Of a stretch of 64,000 bases of DNA, positions 1 through 9,116 are shown in pieces (positions within the stretch are counted from its first letter, which is position 1; every line of letters starts with the position of its first letter). Location of the stretch: assembly GCA_002238445.1 (NCBI GenBank), contig MPML01000006.1:83145-147144 (forward strand), read 5' to 3'. The stretch comes from Caldilineaceae bacterium bin5. GTDB lineage: Bacteria > Chloroflexota > Anaerolineae > Caldilineales > Caldilineaceae. Made by a program: the position numbers and the translations under genes. The notes beneath the pieces are model-generated. The model was not told the DNA's origin and ran no database searches. It was given only the letters and a program-made list of their open reading frames with translations.

Positions 1-176
1 GAAGTCGATCACCCGAAAACGGGACATTGTTTGAAATACTCTCTTTATTTTCGTGGAGTGTTAAACAACCAAAATGGTTGGGTGCATCCAGACCGGGAGG
101 GCGAAGGGAGAGGGTCTCCCGGACTCGCTTCCGTAGATGCCGATGCCGGGCAGTTAAGGGGCCCCGCTCACGATGG

Positions 177-896
177 TCACACGCGCTGCAGATCGGCTTT
201 GATCGACGTCAGCACGTCATCGAACATCGCGGCTGTCAGGCGGCCGGTATTCGTGTTCTGGCGGCTGACGTGGTAGGAGGCGTAGAGGCGGGGCAGACCG
301 GCCGGAAGCGAGTGCGCGGCGCCGTGCGTGAAGGTATGGCGGGGAACCTCATGGCCGAGCTCGCGCAGGGCGCGCAGATAGCCGTCGAAGGCTATCTTGC
401 CGAGGGCAAGAACGGCCTGCAGGTGCGGCAAGAGGGCCAATTCCTGCACCAGCCAGCTGCGGCAGTTGTTCAGTTCCTGCGCGTTGGGCCGGTTTTTGGG
501 CGGCACGCAGTAGGCCACGCCGGTCATGTAGCAGTCGATCAGTTCCAGGCCGTCGCCGCGGTGGGTACTGGTGGGCCCGCTGGCGAAGCCGGCGCGGTGC
601 AGGGCAGGGTAGAGGAAATTGCCCGAACCGTCGCCGGTAAAAGGGCGGCCGGTGCGGTTGGCCCCGTGGGCGCCGGGGGCGAGGCCCAGGACGAGAAGGC
701 GGGCGCGGGGATCGCCCCAGCCCGGGACAGGCTTGCCCCAATAGGTGAAGTCGCGAAATGCCTGGCGCTTTGTGGCGGCCACTTCTTCACGCCAGGCCAC
801 CAGGCGCGGGCAGGCGCGGCAGGAGGTCGCGGCGTCGTGTAGGGCGTCGAGGGTCTCGAACGTGGGGTTACTGTTCATCGGATCACTCTGAGGCAT
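177..896 (-). CDS. Family 5 uracil-DNA glycosylase (UDGb-like)
   Basis: Predicted to excise uracil and other deaminated bases from DNA in base excision repair. The 239-residue protein has the family 5 motif GLAPGAHGANRTGRP at residues 71-85, and the C-terminal motif YHVSRQNTNTGRLT around H210. Cysteines at 26, 29, 131 and 146 fit the four ligands of the 4Fe-4S cluster in family 4/5 enzymes. Families 4 and 5 differ in motif 1; the alanine-glycine form without an acidic residue fits family 5. The start at 896 has no clear Shine-Dalgarno; an internal ATG at 878, preceded by AGAGTG, is an alternative. It is followed on the same strand by an unrelated FAH-family gene. Confidence 0.88.
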   Translation of the reverse strand: MPQSDPMNSNPTFETLDALHDAATSCRACPRLVAWREEVAATKRQAFRDFTYWGKPVPGWGDPRARLLVLGLAPGAHGANRTGRPFTGDGSGNFLYPALHRAGFASGPTSTHRGDGLELIDCYMTGVAYCVPPKNRPNAQELNNCRSWLVQELALLPHLQAVLALGKIAFDGYLRALRELGHEVPRHTFTHGAAHSLPAGLPRLYASYHVSRQNTNTGRLTAAMFDDVLTSIKADLQRV

Positions 897-947
897 TCGG
901 TTTCAAATAGCCGGGCGCGTGCCCATAGTGAACTGGAAACCGAACAC

Positions 948-1949
948 TCACAGCGTCCGAATCTCTACCAACTGCTCAGCCTCCGGCGTGTCCTGGAGTT
1001 CGTTGCGCAGTGGGCGGCCGAAACCGGGCGCGCTGATCTCGAAGACGTCGCCGGGCTCGGTCTGGATGCCGGCGGCGAAGCTGAGTGTAGCCGTGCCGTA
1101 AAAGTGCAGATGCACATCGCCGGGCGTACGGAAGGGCGCGTACTTGAAGTGATGGTGCTGGATGTTGGCGAGGCTGTGGGTCATGTTGGCCTCGCCGGTC
1201 AGGAAGGGCGCGGACCACAACTCGCGACCGTCGCGCAGGATGCGGGAGGTACCTTCGATGTGCGCGGGCGGGTCGCCCAGCAGCAGCTCCGGGCCGCACG
1301 AGCTTTGCCGCAGCTTGGAGTGGGCCAGATAGAGGTAGTTCTTCTTCTCCAGCACATGATCGGCGAATTCGTTGCCCAGCGCATAACCGACGCACAGGAC
1401 CGCGCCGTCGTCGCCGATCACATAGCAGCCGACCAGCTCCGGCTCTTCGCTGCCCTCCAGGGCAAAGGCCGGCATGGTCAGCGGCTGTCCCGGCGGCACG
1501 AGCCAGCGGCCATCGCCCTTATAGAACCACTCCGGCGCGACGCCCACCTGCCCCGGCGCGGGTTTGCCGCCTTCGAGCCCCAGACGAAACATGCGCATTG
1601 AGTCGGTCAGCGTCGCTTCATCTTCGACGTTGAGATTCTGGTGCATGGCATCGCGCGCCTGGGCGCTGCCGAGATGGTCGAGACCGGTGCCGCTGATGAC
1701 CAGGCGGGTGGGGTCGGGGTGATCCAGCGGCGGCAGAAGCCGTTTTTGCGCCGCGATCAGTCCGTATTCGGCCCGCTGACTGCCCAGCCGCTCCTCAACC
1801 AGCTCGGTCATGGGCCGCCCGCTGCGCCCTGCCGCGCGCGCCAGGTCATATACGCGCTCAGTTCCATCGAGAACGTGCAGTGTCTCCTCGCTCTCGACCA
1901 TCGCCACCCGGCGTTCGCCGCCCTCTGTCCGGTACTGCACCAGTCGCAT
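948..1949 (-). CDS. FAH-fold protein of the AraD1/GguC type
   Basis: This 333-residue protein resembles the GguC/AraD1 branch of the fumarylacetoacetate hydrolase superfamily, whose members act as dehydratases or hydrolases on sugar-acid intermediates such as 2-keto-3-deoxy acids. The C-terminal half carries FAH-fold features: a VGYALGNEFADH stretch, an AHSKLRQSSCGPE segment and a PGDVFEISAPGFGRPL end. The length matches that family. The start is well supported by GGAGG six bases upstream of the ATG. The true substrate cannot be read from sequence. Sugar-metabolism genes at 6.9-8.9 kb are on the opposite strand, so co-function is only a suggestion. Confidence 0.75.
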   Translation of the reverse strand: MRLVQYRTEGGERRVAMVESEETLHVLDGTERVYDLARAAGRSGRPMTELVEERLGSQRAEYGLIAAQKRLLPPLDHPDPTRLVISGTGLDHLGSAQARDAMHQNLNVEDEATLTDSMRMFRLGLEGGKPAPGQVGVAPEWFYKGDGRWLVPPGQPLTMPAFALEGSEEPELVGCYVIGDDGAVLCVGYALGNEFADHVLEKKNYLYLAHSKLRQSSCGPELLLGDPPAHIEGTSRILRDGRELWSAPFLTGEANMTHSLANIQHHHFKYAPFRTPGDVHLHFYGTATLSFAAGIQTEPGDVFEISAPGFGRPLRNELQDTPEAEQLVEIRTL

Positions 1950-2048
1950 ATCGTCTCCTCCTCAACTGCTCTGCTGAATGACCACCGATCAGTGGCCAGG
2001 CGAACGACCACTAAGAGCCAAGAAATGAAAACGCAAAACCGTCAACTG

Positions 2049-4040
2049 TTACCGCTCTTCCCACTTCATCGCATCCCAGGCGACCTTGCGGGACAGGTAT
2101 GTCTCGTAGGTCACATCGGACAGAGAGACGTAATCATTATTTGTGCCGCTGAAGCTATAGGTGCCCAGGGAGACCCACTCATTGGAATACTGGGACTGAT
2201 CCACTTCTCTCAGCGTAAAGCCGCCCGAGTGCGAGATCCAATAGCGGGCGTTGCTCGTCGTCGCATTGTTCTCGGGGATGTAAACGAAAACCTCGTAGCT
2301 GGCCGCCTCCAAATCGGGAGACCATTTGCCCCAATTGTATCCGGTGCGGGTCTTGTCATTGTTGTTCGTCCAGAAAAGGTGGTCGGCGTGGCCCTCGTCC
2401 TCCTCTTGCCACGTGGTCGTAAGACCGCCTCTCTCGAACGTGGAATCCTGGTCGTCTACGACGACGCTGACAGTGGGCGTCGGCTGCGGCGTGGGTGTGG
2501 GCTGCGGCGTTGCGGCGACCCAACTCAACTTCACCTGGGCGGCTTCCTCGTGCTCATAGTACTCCAGAACGAGATTCAACGACCCGCCATCGTGTTGCAT
2601 CGTATATTGGTATGATGTCGCGGGATGATCGCTCCAGCCATCGATCTGTTTGACGCTGTCAATAAACAGACGCACACCGTCGTCGGACACAACATCGAAG
2701 CGGTAGGATCCCGCTTCGAGCGAAATCTGTGTGCTCCAACGGGCTGAAAAATTATCGGCGTTGATGGTTGGCGACGCAGGTGACCCGGTGCCCCAATTGT
2801 AGTCAATGACAGACTCCTGCTGTGCGAGAGCCGGAGTGCCGGTGAGGGTGGTATTGTTCCAGTACAGCGCCTGCCACACGATAACCGGCGTCGATGTCGC
2901 TGTCGGCGTTGGCGTTGGCCCCGAGGTAGATGTTGGTCCCGGCGTTGGCGATGTTGCCGCGGTTGAGGTTGGCGCCGGCGTGTACGTGGCCGGCGGTGTT
3001 GCGGTCGCCAGCGGTGTTGCCGTGGCCGCTGTTGTGGACCCGGCCAGCGGTGTTGTCGTCGACGTCGGCGTGGGCCCGGTTGGTGTTGGCGTTGGCGTCG
3101 CAGAAGTCTCCAGCTTGTTCCAGGTCAGGCTCGCTTCCGCCTGCCCGGTTCCTTCGTAATACTCCATGCGCACGGTGACGGCGTTGCCGTCCAGATAGAT
3201 GATCTGAGAGTAAGTTGTCGCGGTCTGCACCTGCCAGAAATCGAGCAGAGTTCTGTCTCCGACCAACAGCCGCACGCCGTCATCCACGGTAGCCGTAAAG
3301 CGGTAATCGCCTGCTGGCAGCTGTAGTGATCTGCTCCAGCGGACCGAGAATTCATCCTGATTGAGGCCGTCGAGCGGGCTCTCGTAACCCCAGTCAAAGT
3401 TGATACGGGCGTCGCCGCGCGACGTATGCGCCGGTCCCTGAAGTGAACTGTTGTTGTAATACTCGCCCCTCCAGAAGGTCGTGGGCAGGTCCGCCTCCCG
3501 CTCCCAACTCACTGAAATCGAAGCCGCGCCGGTCAACTCGAAATATTCGACGCGAATCAGGTGCTGCCCTTCGGACAGGTGCAGTCTGGCCTCATAGGAG
3601 GCTTTTGCCTGTTCGATCCAGCTGTCGATGCGCAACACGCCATCCACCCAAAGCCGCACGCCGTCATCAACTTCGGCGGTAAAGATGTAGTCGCCAGCAT
3701 CGTCCGCGGAGATGTTGAAATGTCGCAGCCAGCGGCCCGAAAATCGATCTGCGGGAATACCCGTGCCTGGGGAGCCATCCCCCCAGTCGAAACTAAGCGT
3801 CTCATCTTCACGCGAGATGACTGCATCACCGGTAAGTGTAGTGTTGGCCCAGTAGTCGGCTTCCCAGGCCGTTTCTGATTCATGGGCAAGTGCGTCCGCA
3901 GAGTTCAGCGCGATAACCGAGAGCGCGCAAAGACCCAGCAGGACGGCACAGCATGCAATGCGCCCGCTCTTGCCCCCGCGCCTGTCAAGCCAGGCGAATA
4001 GCCTTAAAACGCCAACTCGAATCCGGTTATCTCTGTGCAT
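2049..4040 (-). CDS. Secreted protein with three PA14 domains and a C-terminal golvesin/Xly-type domain
   Basis: A 663-residue exported protein. Residues about 28-46 form a hydrophobic signal or anchor segment after a basic N-terminus. Three PA14 repeats follow, each starting near W-x-(A/G)-x-Y-(W/Y)-(A/N)-N and containing the V-D-D-G-V-R-L core. A Pro/Thr-rich linker with TPTP repeats separates repeats two and three, and a second short linker precedes the last domain. The C-terminus (WQEEDEGHADHLFW to the end) resembles the golvesin/xanthan-lyase carbohydrate-binding-like domain. PA14 domains bind glycans, so adhesion or glycan binding at the cell surface is likely; no catalytic domain is visible. 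GGAG precedes the ATG. Confidence 0.82.
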   Translation of the reverse strand: MHRDNRIRVGVLRLFAWLDRRGGKSGRIACCAVLLGLCALSVIALNSADALAHESETAWEADYWANTTLTGDAVISREDETLSFDWGDGSPGTGIPADRFSGRWLRHFNISADDAGDYIFTAEVDDGVRLWVDGVLRIDSWIEQAKASYEARLHLSEGQHLIRVEYFELTGAASISVSWEREADLPTTFWRGEYYNNSSLQGPAHTSRGDARINFDWGYESPLDGLNQDEFSVRWSRSLQLPAGDYRFTATVDDGVRLLVGDRTLLDFWQVQTATTYSQIIYLDGNAVTVRMEYYEGTGQAEASLTWNKLETSATPTPTPTGPTPTSTTTPLAGSTTAATATPLATATPPATYTPAPTSTAATSPTPGPTSTSGPTPTPTATSTPVIVWQALYWNNTTLTGTPALAQQESVIDYNWGTGSPASPTINADNFSARWSTQISLEAGSYRFDVVSDDGVRLFIDSVKQIDGWSDHPATSYQYTMQHDGGSLNLVLEYYEHEEAAQVKLSWVAATPQPTPTPQPTPTVSVVVDDQDSTFERGGLTTTWQEEDEGHADHLFWTNNNDKTRTGYNWGKWSPDLEAASYEVFVYIPENNATTSNARYWISHSGGFTLREVDQSQYSNEWVSLGTYSFSGTNNDYVSLSDVTYETYLSRKVAWDAMKWEER

Positions 4041-4427
4041 CGCTTTCTCCTTGCATTGATCAGTCTCTGTGAGTCAGATTGGCCGCCGTTATCTCCAGGA
4101 TTTTGGCAGGTTGCCGCGAATCCAGATGTTTGGACACGTAGCGGCAACCTGACAACTGGGCGGCGGCCAGAGCGGACCCCACGAACCACTATAGATTCCC
4201 CAACTTTGTCGGTGCGAGAATAATTATACTACATGCACCGAGATCGATCTATAGCCACCACGCAGTCTATGCCGGCCCGTAATGGGGTACGCATTACGCA
4301 ATCCACATTCGCTGTGCTATCCTTACAGTCGCATTTACCCTTCCTGAACGTGCTGTTTTCAGCGTTCATTTGCTGGTGACCGCTCGCCTGGCAACCTGAA
4401 AACGAACAACTGGAAAACACTCCTGGC
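4041..4427. other. Divergent intergenic region
   Basis: It separates the PA14 gene (minus) from rqcH (plus). On the minus strand a TATAAT hexamer lies at 4223-4228 inside a small inverted repeat (GGTGC/GCACC, about 4210-4240). It is a possible -10 for the PA14 gene, without a convincing -35. No gene or RNA gene was recognised. Confidence 0.4.
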
Positions 4428-6347
4428 ATGCATTTTGACGCCCTGATGCTGGCTGCAGTGGCCGACGAACTGAAAGAGACGGTCGCAGGCGGCCGGATAC
4501 AGCAGATCGTTCTGCCGGACAGACGCAGCGTCGCGCTGGAGATTTATGCCCACAGGGAGCGGCGGCATCTGCTGCTTTCGGCACATCCTCAGGCCAGCCG
4601 CGTCCATCTGCTCGAACACAAGCCGCGGCGGGGGGTGCCTAAAGAGACCCCGCTCCTGCTCCTGTTGCGCAAATATGTGCGCAGCGCCCGGCTGGAGTCA
4701 GTCGAGTTGCCGGTGCCTTTCGAGCGGGTGCTCTTTCTGCGCTTTCACCATCCCGAGCACGGCGGCTCCACCCTTGCGGTTGAACCGATCGGGCAGCTGG
4801 GCAATCTGATTCTGATGAATGCCGATGAACGCATTCTGGATGCGCTGATACGGGTGCCTGCGGGCGAGAACGCGCAGCGCGTGCTGTTGCCGCGGCGCGC
4901 CTATCAGCTGCCGCCGCCGCAGGACAGGATACCGCCGGTCGAGGAAAGCGAAGAGCCACACCGGGAGGCAACTCAGTTGCCTGCAGATGGGGACGGCTCC
5001 AGCCAGGATAAACCTTCACTCCTTTGGCGCAGCCTGCTCAACCGTTTTGCCGGCGTCAGCCCGACTCTGGCCAGGGAAGCGGCCTGGCGGGCAACGGGCG
5101 ACGCCGGCGCGCCGCTCACTACGCAAGCGTTCGCAGACGCGCGCAAGGCTCTCAGCAGCCTGTGGTCGGCGGCGGCCGCGGGCGATTGGACGCCCGGCAT
5201 CGCCGTCGACGAACAGGACGGCGTCGCTGCTTTTGCGCCCTACGAGCTTCATTTCTGCGGCGAGTTTGTGCAGGCGGATTCGGTCAGCGAGGCGGTCGCC
5301 GCCTTCTACGCCGCCAAGGAGCGGGACGTTTCCTCTTCGCGCGACGAATACGCAGGCGTGCGCGGGGGCGTGGCCGCGCTGGTCCGGCAGGCGCAGGCGC
5401 GCGTGCAGAGTCAACTGCGCGCCCTGGCAGCGGATGAGCCGGCGCCGGGTGAGCCGGAACTCGTGCGCACGCAGGCAGAGTGGCTGCTGGCCCTCTCCAG
5501 CCAGATTCCGCAGCGGGCAAATGGGCCTGGCGCGCAGGAAGAATTAAGCCTGCAGGACGGTATGGCCGCGGTGAAGCCGGCGCCGAACGGGCAGATGCAA
5601 CTGATCGTTTTCGCGGCGGCTGACTTCAGTTTCGGACAGGCGGCGGCGGGCGAAGAATTGGCAGCGGAGGGGGACGACCTGGTCGTTCCGCTCGACCCGA
5701 AACATGCGCCAGTGGAGCAGGCCGAGCGCATGTTTGACCGGGCCGCCAAACTGGAGAGGGCCGCCCGCATCATCCCTCGACGCCGGGCCAGACTCGAGGC
5801 GGACGGGGCCTATTTGCAGCAGCTGGAGAGCGATCTGGGCCTGGCGCAGGATCAGCCGGAGATTGTCGCGGTGCGGGAAGCCCTGCGCGAGGCGGGCTAT
5901 CTGCGCCAACGCCGCGACCGGCGTGAAAAGGTGCAGCGAGACCGCTCGCAGCCGCTCCGTTATCTCTCGCCCGAAGGCTTCCCGATCCTGGTGGGGCGCA
6001 ACGCCCGCCAAAATGAAATCGTCACTTTCAGCGAGGCCGGCCGCGATGACCTGTGGCTGCACGTGCGCGACGGGCCGGGCGCACACGTCGTCATCCGCTG
6101 CGGCGGACAGCCGGTCCCCGCGCCGACCCGCACCGCCGCGGCCCAACTGGCGGCCTGGTTTTCGCGGCAGCGGGGCAACGCCGGTGCCGCTGTCGTTATC
6201 ACTCCGCGACGATTTGTCACGCGCATGGCGGGTGGACGGCCGGGGCAGGTGCATTTCCGCAGCGAGGAGACGATCAGTGTGGCGGCCGAACTGCCGGCGG
6301 AGAGTGAGCAGTGGCTGGCGGCGCGAGAACGGAAGGGCAGTTCTTAG
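4428..6347 (+). CDS. rqcH: RqcH, Rqc2/NEMF-family ribosome quality control protein (NFACT family)
   Basis: Predicted to bind stalled 50S-peptidyl-tRNA complexes and recruit tRNA-Ala to add alanine tails that mark nascent chains for degradation. The 639-residue protein has an N-terminal NFACT-N domain (about 1-200, with LRKYVRSARLE and IGQLGNLIL), a central helical/coiled-coil part, and a C-terminal NFACT-R domain (about 510-605, from FPILVGRNARQNEIVT through LWLHVRDGPGAHVVI). The Asp-Arg pair needed in Bacillus RqcH appears here as E99-R100. The stop codon lies in a short TTAGTTTTCAG repeat. The gene is monocistronic and its Shine-Dalgarno is weak. Confidence 0.9.
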   Translation: MHFDALMLAAVADELKETVAGGRIQQIVLPDRRSVALEIYAHRERRHLLLSAHPQASRVHLLEHKPRRGVPKETPLLLLLRKYVRSARLESVELPVPFERVLFLRFHHPEHGGSTLAVEPIGQLGNLILMNADERILDALIRVPAGENAQRVLLPRRAYQLPPPQDRIPPVEESEEPHREATQLPADGDGSSQDKPSLLWRSLLNRFAGVSPTLAREAAWRATGDAGAPLTTQAFADARKALSSLWSAAAAGDWTPGIAVDEQDGVAAFAPYELHFCGEFVQADSVSEAVAAFYAAKERDVSSSRDEYAGVRGGVAALVRQAQARVQSQLRALAADEPAPGEPELVRTQAEWLLALSSQIPQRANGPGAQEELSLQDGMAAVKPAPNGQMQLIVFAAADFSFGQAAAGEELAAEGDDLVVPLDPKHAPVEQAERMFDRAAKLERAARIIPRRRARLEADGAYLQQLESDLGLAQDQPEIVAVREALREAGYLRQRRDRREKVQRDRSQPLRYLSPEGFPILVGRNARQNEIVTFSEAGRDDLWLHVRDGPGAHVVIRCGGQPVPAPTRTAAAQLAAWFSRQRGNAGAAVVITPRRFVTRMAGGRPGQVHFRSEETISVAAELPAESEQWLAARERKGSS

Positions 6348-6856
6348 TTTTCAGGTAACTACTAAGCCACAGTACCTGACCAGCCAGTCATCCTTGGAAC
6401 CATTCAGGATCCAGGTGACGCAACTGGTGTACAGCCGTCGCCATGCTCGCCAGCCGACACGATGCGAAGAAGGCACACGGTGGGTGAGGCATGTTTTTGT
6501 AGGGGGGCGTTGCGGGGGCGCAGCCCCTGCACAAGGGAGGGCCGAAGGCCCGACCGCCCAAAATACAACAATGAGGGGAGAAAAAACACCTTTGCTCCCC
6601 TCGTTCAGGGGTGCGAATCAGTTGCGGCTGAGTAGTTACGTTTTCAGTTTTTAGTGAACTGCTGTGCATGCGGGAGAATGCTATTGGGGGTTGAGGCAGA
6701 GGGTAGTCGCTGCGTATGGGGATGACGCGATTGACGTATTGGTTCTGCTGGCAGGCGTATGACGTAAGGGTTACTTTGAACAGGATTCTCCGCATGTCAA
6801 CGAATTTCAGACGCGGCTGATTTTCGGGGCTTAAGAGACAGTTTCAGGACAGATAC
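6348..6856. other. Gene-free stretch with a dispersed repeat
   Basis: No credible gene is present. It holds copy 1 of dispersed repeat family B (core 6482-6561) and the tail conserved with other copies (about 6590-6650). Short open frames here translate the repeat and are not genes. Confidence 0.6.
6482..6561 (+). repeat. Dispersed repeat family B, copy 1
   Basis: GC-rich core starting GTAGGGGGGCGTTGCGG and ending GACCGCCCA. It folds as two hairpins, GGGGC-GCA-GCCCC and GGGCCGAAGGCCC, closed by GGGCG/CGCCC. Other copies are at 9035, 48580 (inverted), 49062 and 59583. The flank after the core (CTTTGCTC..., about 6590-6650) is also shared with the 49 kb and 59 kb copies. Confidence 0.85.
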
Positions 6857-7672
6857 ATGGATATGAGTCGACTTTGTATACACACGATTACGACCAAGCC
6901 CTGGCCGATCGAGACGGCGATCGAGCGCTTCAGCGCGCACGGCGCCGCCGGGATGACGGTCTGGCGGGACGCGTTGGAGGGACGGGACATCACCGGCACC
7001 GGTAAGCGTATCCGCGATGCGGGGATGGAGGTCGTCTCGCTGTGCCGGGGCGGATTCTTCCCGGCGGAGACGGAATCGGCGCGGCAGGAGGCCCTCGATG
7101 ACAACCGCCGTGCCATCGACGAGGCCGCTGCGCTGGGCGCGCCGCTGGTCGTGCTCGTGTGCGGCGCGGTGCCCGGCCAGCCGCTTGAGGTCGGCCGCGG
7201 CCAGATCCGGGACGGGATCGAGGCTGTGTTGCCGCATGCCGAGGCTGCGGGGGTCAAGCTGGGCGTGGAACCGCTGCATCCGATGTACGCGGACAGCCGG
7301 TCGGCCGTCAACACGATGGGACAGGCCAACGACATCTGCGCGGGCATTGACTCGCCGTTTGTGGGGGTGGTTGCGGATGTCTATCACCTGTGGTGGGACC
7401 CGGATTTGGAACGGGAGATCGGCCGTTGCGGGCAGATGGGCAAGCTGTTCGCCTTCCACGTGTGCGACTGGCGCACGCCGACCGAAGACCTGCTGCTGGA
7501 CCGCGGGCTGATGGGTGAGGGCTGCATCAACATCCGTCAGATTCGCGGCTGGGTTGAGGAGGCCGGGTTTGACGGGTATAATGAGGTCGAAATCTTCTCA
7601 GACCGCTACTGGGCGACGGATCAGGAACAGTTCCTGGAGCGAATCATAGAAGCCTATACAAACCATTCATAG
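6857..7672 (+). CDS. Sugar phosphate isomerase/epimerase (AP endonuclease 2-like TIM barrel)
   Basis: A 271-residue cytoplasmic enzyme of the xylose-isomerase-like TIM barrel family, whose members isomerise or epimerise sugars and inositol derivatives with a divalent metal. Likely metal-site segments are GVEPLHP, VADVYHLWW, FHVCDW and the C-terminal NEVEIFS. It lies 106 bp upstream of a Gfo/Idh/MocA dehydrogenase on the same strand, a pairing common in sugar, inositol or sugar-acid catabolism. The substrate is not predictable. The start codon has no strong Shine-Dalgarno. Confidence 0.85.
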   Translation: MDMSRLCIHTITTKPWPIETAIERFSAHGAAGMTVWRDALEGRDITGTGKRIRDAGMEVVSLCRGGFFPAETESARQEALDDNRRAIDEAAALGAPLVVLVCGAVPGQPLEVGRGQIRDGIEAVLPHAEAAGVKLGVEPLHPMYADSRSAVNTMGQANDICAGIDSPFVGVVADVYHLWWDPDLEREIGRCGQMGKLFAFHVCDWRTPTEDLLLDRGLMGEGCINIRQIRGWVEEAGFDGYNEVEIFSDRYWATDQEQFLERIIEAYTNHS

Positions 7673-7679
7673 TTACTCA

Positions 7680-7731
7680 GGCTTTTGCAGACGCCCGGTC
7701 GGCTCAGCGTTCGGAAGGGGTTGCAAAAGCC
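7680..7731. repeat. Perfect inverted repeat between two sugar-metabolism genes
   Basis: GGCTTTTGCA and its exact complement TGCAAAAGCC flank a 32-base loop. It starts 8 bases after the upstream stop codon. No T-run follows, so it is not a typical terminator; it may be an mRNA-stabilising or attenuating stem. Confidence 0.6.
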
Positions 7732-7778
7732 TTCGGCGGCCCTTGGCGGCCGCGCATCAATAGGAGTTTTTCCCATCA

Positions 7779-8936
7779 ATGGCTGAAATTGCGTTTGGCG
7801 TAATCTTGAATGGCGTGACCGGTCGCATGGGCACGAATCAGCATCTGGTCCGTTCGATTCTGGCGATCCGGGAGCAGGGCGGCGTGCCCACCGCGGACGG
7901 CGACCGCATCATGCCGGAGCCGGTGCTGGTCGGCCGCAATCCGGACAAGCTGCGGCATCTCTCGGCTGCCCACAATGTGAGCAAGTGGACAACCAACCTG
8001 GACGAGGCGCTCGCCGACGACCACAACCGCATCTATTTCGATGCGCTGGCGACCAACCTGCGGGTGCCGAATACACTGCAGGCGATCGAGGCGGGCAAGG
8101 CGGTCTACTGCGAGAAGCCGACCGCGGGCAACACCGAGGATGCGTTGCAGCTGGCGCGCGCGGCGATAGATGCCGGGGTCAGCAATGGCGTTGTCCAGGA
8201 TAAGCTGTTTCTGCCCGGTTTTCTGAAACTCAAGTATCTGATCGACACCGGTTTCTTTGGCCGCATTCTGGCTGTGCGCGGCGAGTTCGGTTACTGGGTC
8301 TTCGACGGCAAGGACCAGCCGGCGCAGCGGCCGTCGTGGAACTACAAGAAGTCGGAGAGCGGCGGCATCGTTCTCGACATGTTCGCGCACTGGCGCTACG
8401 TTATCGACAACCTGTTCGGCCCGATCAAGCGGCTCACCTGTATCGCGGCCAACCACGTGCCGGAACGCATCGACGAGGAGGGCGCGGCTTACAACGCCGA
8501 CGCCGATGACGGCGCCTACGCGATGTTCGAGTTGGAAAACGGTATCATCTGCAACTTCAATTCCTCCTGGTGTGTACGCGTGCGCCGCGATGACCTGCTC
8601 ACGATCCAGGTGGACGGCACGCGCGGCAGCGCGGTGGCGGGCCTGCGTGACTGCGCGATACAGGGCGACTCCTTCACTCCGAAGCCGGTGTGGAACCCGG
8701 ACATCCCGCAGCCGATTCCCTTCTACGATACGTGGCAGTGGGTGCCCAATAACAACCCCTTCGAGAACGCCTTCAAGATCGAGTGGGAGATGTTCCTGCG
8801 CCATGCGGTCAAGGGCGACCCGTTCCCGTATACGTTGTTGGAAGGGGCGAAGGGCGTGCAACTGGCCGAGCTGGGCTACCAGGCCTGGCAGGAGCGGAGC
8901 TGGGTGGACGTGCCGCCGTTGGACTGCAGTGGTTAG
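7779..8936 (+). CDS. Gfo/Idh/MocA-family oxidoreductase
   Basis: A 385-residue NAD(P)-dependent dehydrogenase, probably acting on a sugar, inositol or related polyol. The N-terminal Rossmann part contains VILNGVTGRMGTNQHL and the family motif YCEKPTAGN, in which the lysine of EKP is catalytic. The C-terminal alpha/beta domain contains GGIVLDMFAHWRYVIDNL, with the expected D and H of the active site. TAGGAG sits 9 bases before the ATG. It likely acts with the isomerase/epimerase just upstream. The stop codon is part of a TTAGTGGTCAGTGG repeat beginning at 8929. Confidence 0.88.
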   Translation: MAEIAFGVILNGVTGRMGTNQHLVRSILAIREQGGVPTADGDRIMPEPVLVGRNPDKLRHLSAAHNVSKWTTNLDEALADDHNRIYFDALATNLRVPNTLQAIEAGKAVYCEKPTAGNTEDALQLARAAIDAGVSNGVVQDKLFLPGFLKLKYLIDTGFFGRILAVRGEFGYWVFDGKDQPAQRPSWNYKKSESGGIVLDMFAHWRYVIDNLFGPIKRLTCIAANHVPERIDEEGAAYNADADDGAYAMFELENGIICNFNSSWCVRVRRDDLLTIQVDGTRGSAVAGLRDCAIQGDSFTPKPVWNPDIPQPIPFYDTWQWVPNNNPFENAFKIEWEMFLRHAVKGDPFPYTLLEGAKGVQLAELGYQAWQERSWVDVPPLDCSG

Positions 8937-8965
8937 TGGTTAGTGGTCAGTGGTTAGTGATCAGT
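8929..8965 (+). repeat. Short TTAGTGGTCAGTGG-type repeat at a gene 3' end
   Basis: Tandem variants of AGTGGTTAGTGG and GTCAGTGGTTAGTG. The stop TAG of the preceding dehydrogenase is inside it. Related short strings occur after rqcH (6342), upstream of rpsF (10680) and near 1980, 49153 and 59450. Confidence 0.6.
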
Positions 8966-9034
8966 AACGGCGCGGGGGTGCGGACAGTGTTGGGTAGACA
9001 CGATGCTGGGGAAGCGTAAACACGGTCGCTAGCC

Positions 9035-9098
9035 TAGGGGGGCGTTGCGGGGGCGCAGCCCCTGCACAAGGGAGGCCGCTTGCGGCCGACCGCCCAAA
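9035..9098 (+). repeat. Dispersed repeat family B, copy 2
   Basis: Same core as copy 1, but the second hairpin reads GGCCGCTTGCGGCC. The upstream flank (GTAGACACGATGCTGGGGAA, from 8995) is shared with copy 5 at 59.5 kb. The conserved downstream GGCGAGGAGAG (9103-9113) forms the ribosome binding site of the next gene. Confidence 0.85.
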
Positions 9099-9116
9099 AG
9101 AAGGCGAGGAGAGAGA

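Noticed and set aside
1..176. Possible gene fragment at the left edge
   Set aside because: Only short overlapping open frames without family resemblance; a small CAACCAAAATGGTTG hairpin is present but without context.
2460..3110. Tandem repeats in the PA14 gene as a CRISPR or minisatellite
   Set aside because: They encode Pro/Thr-rich interdomain linkers in frame; there are no spacers or regular repeat length.
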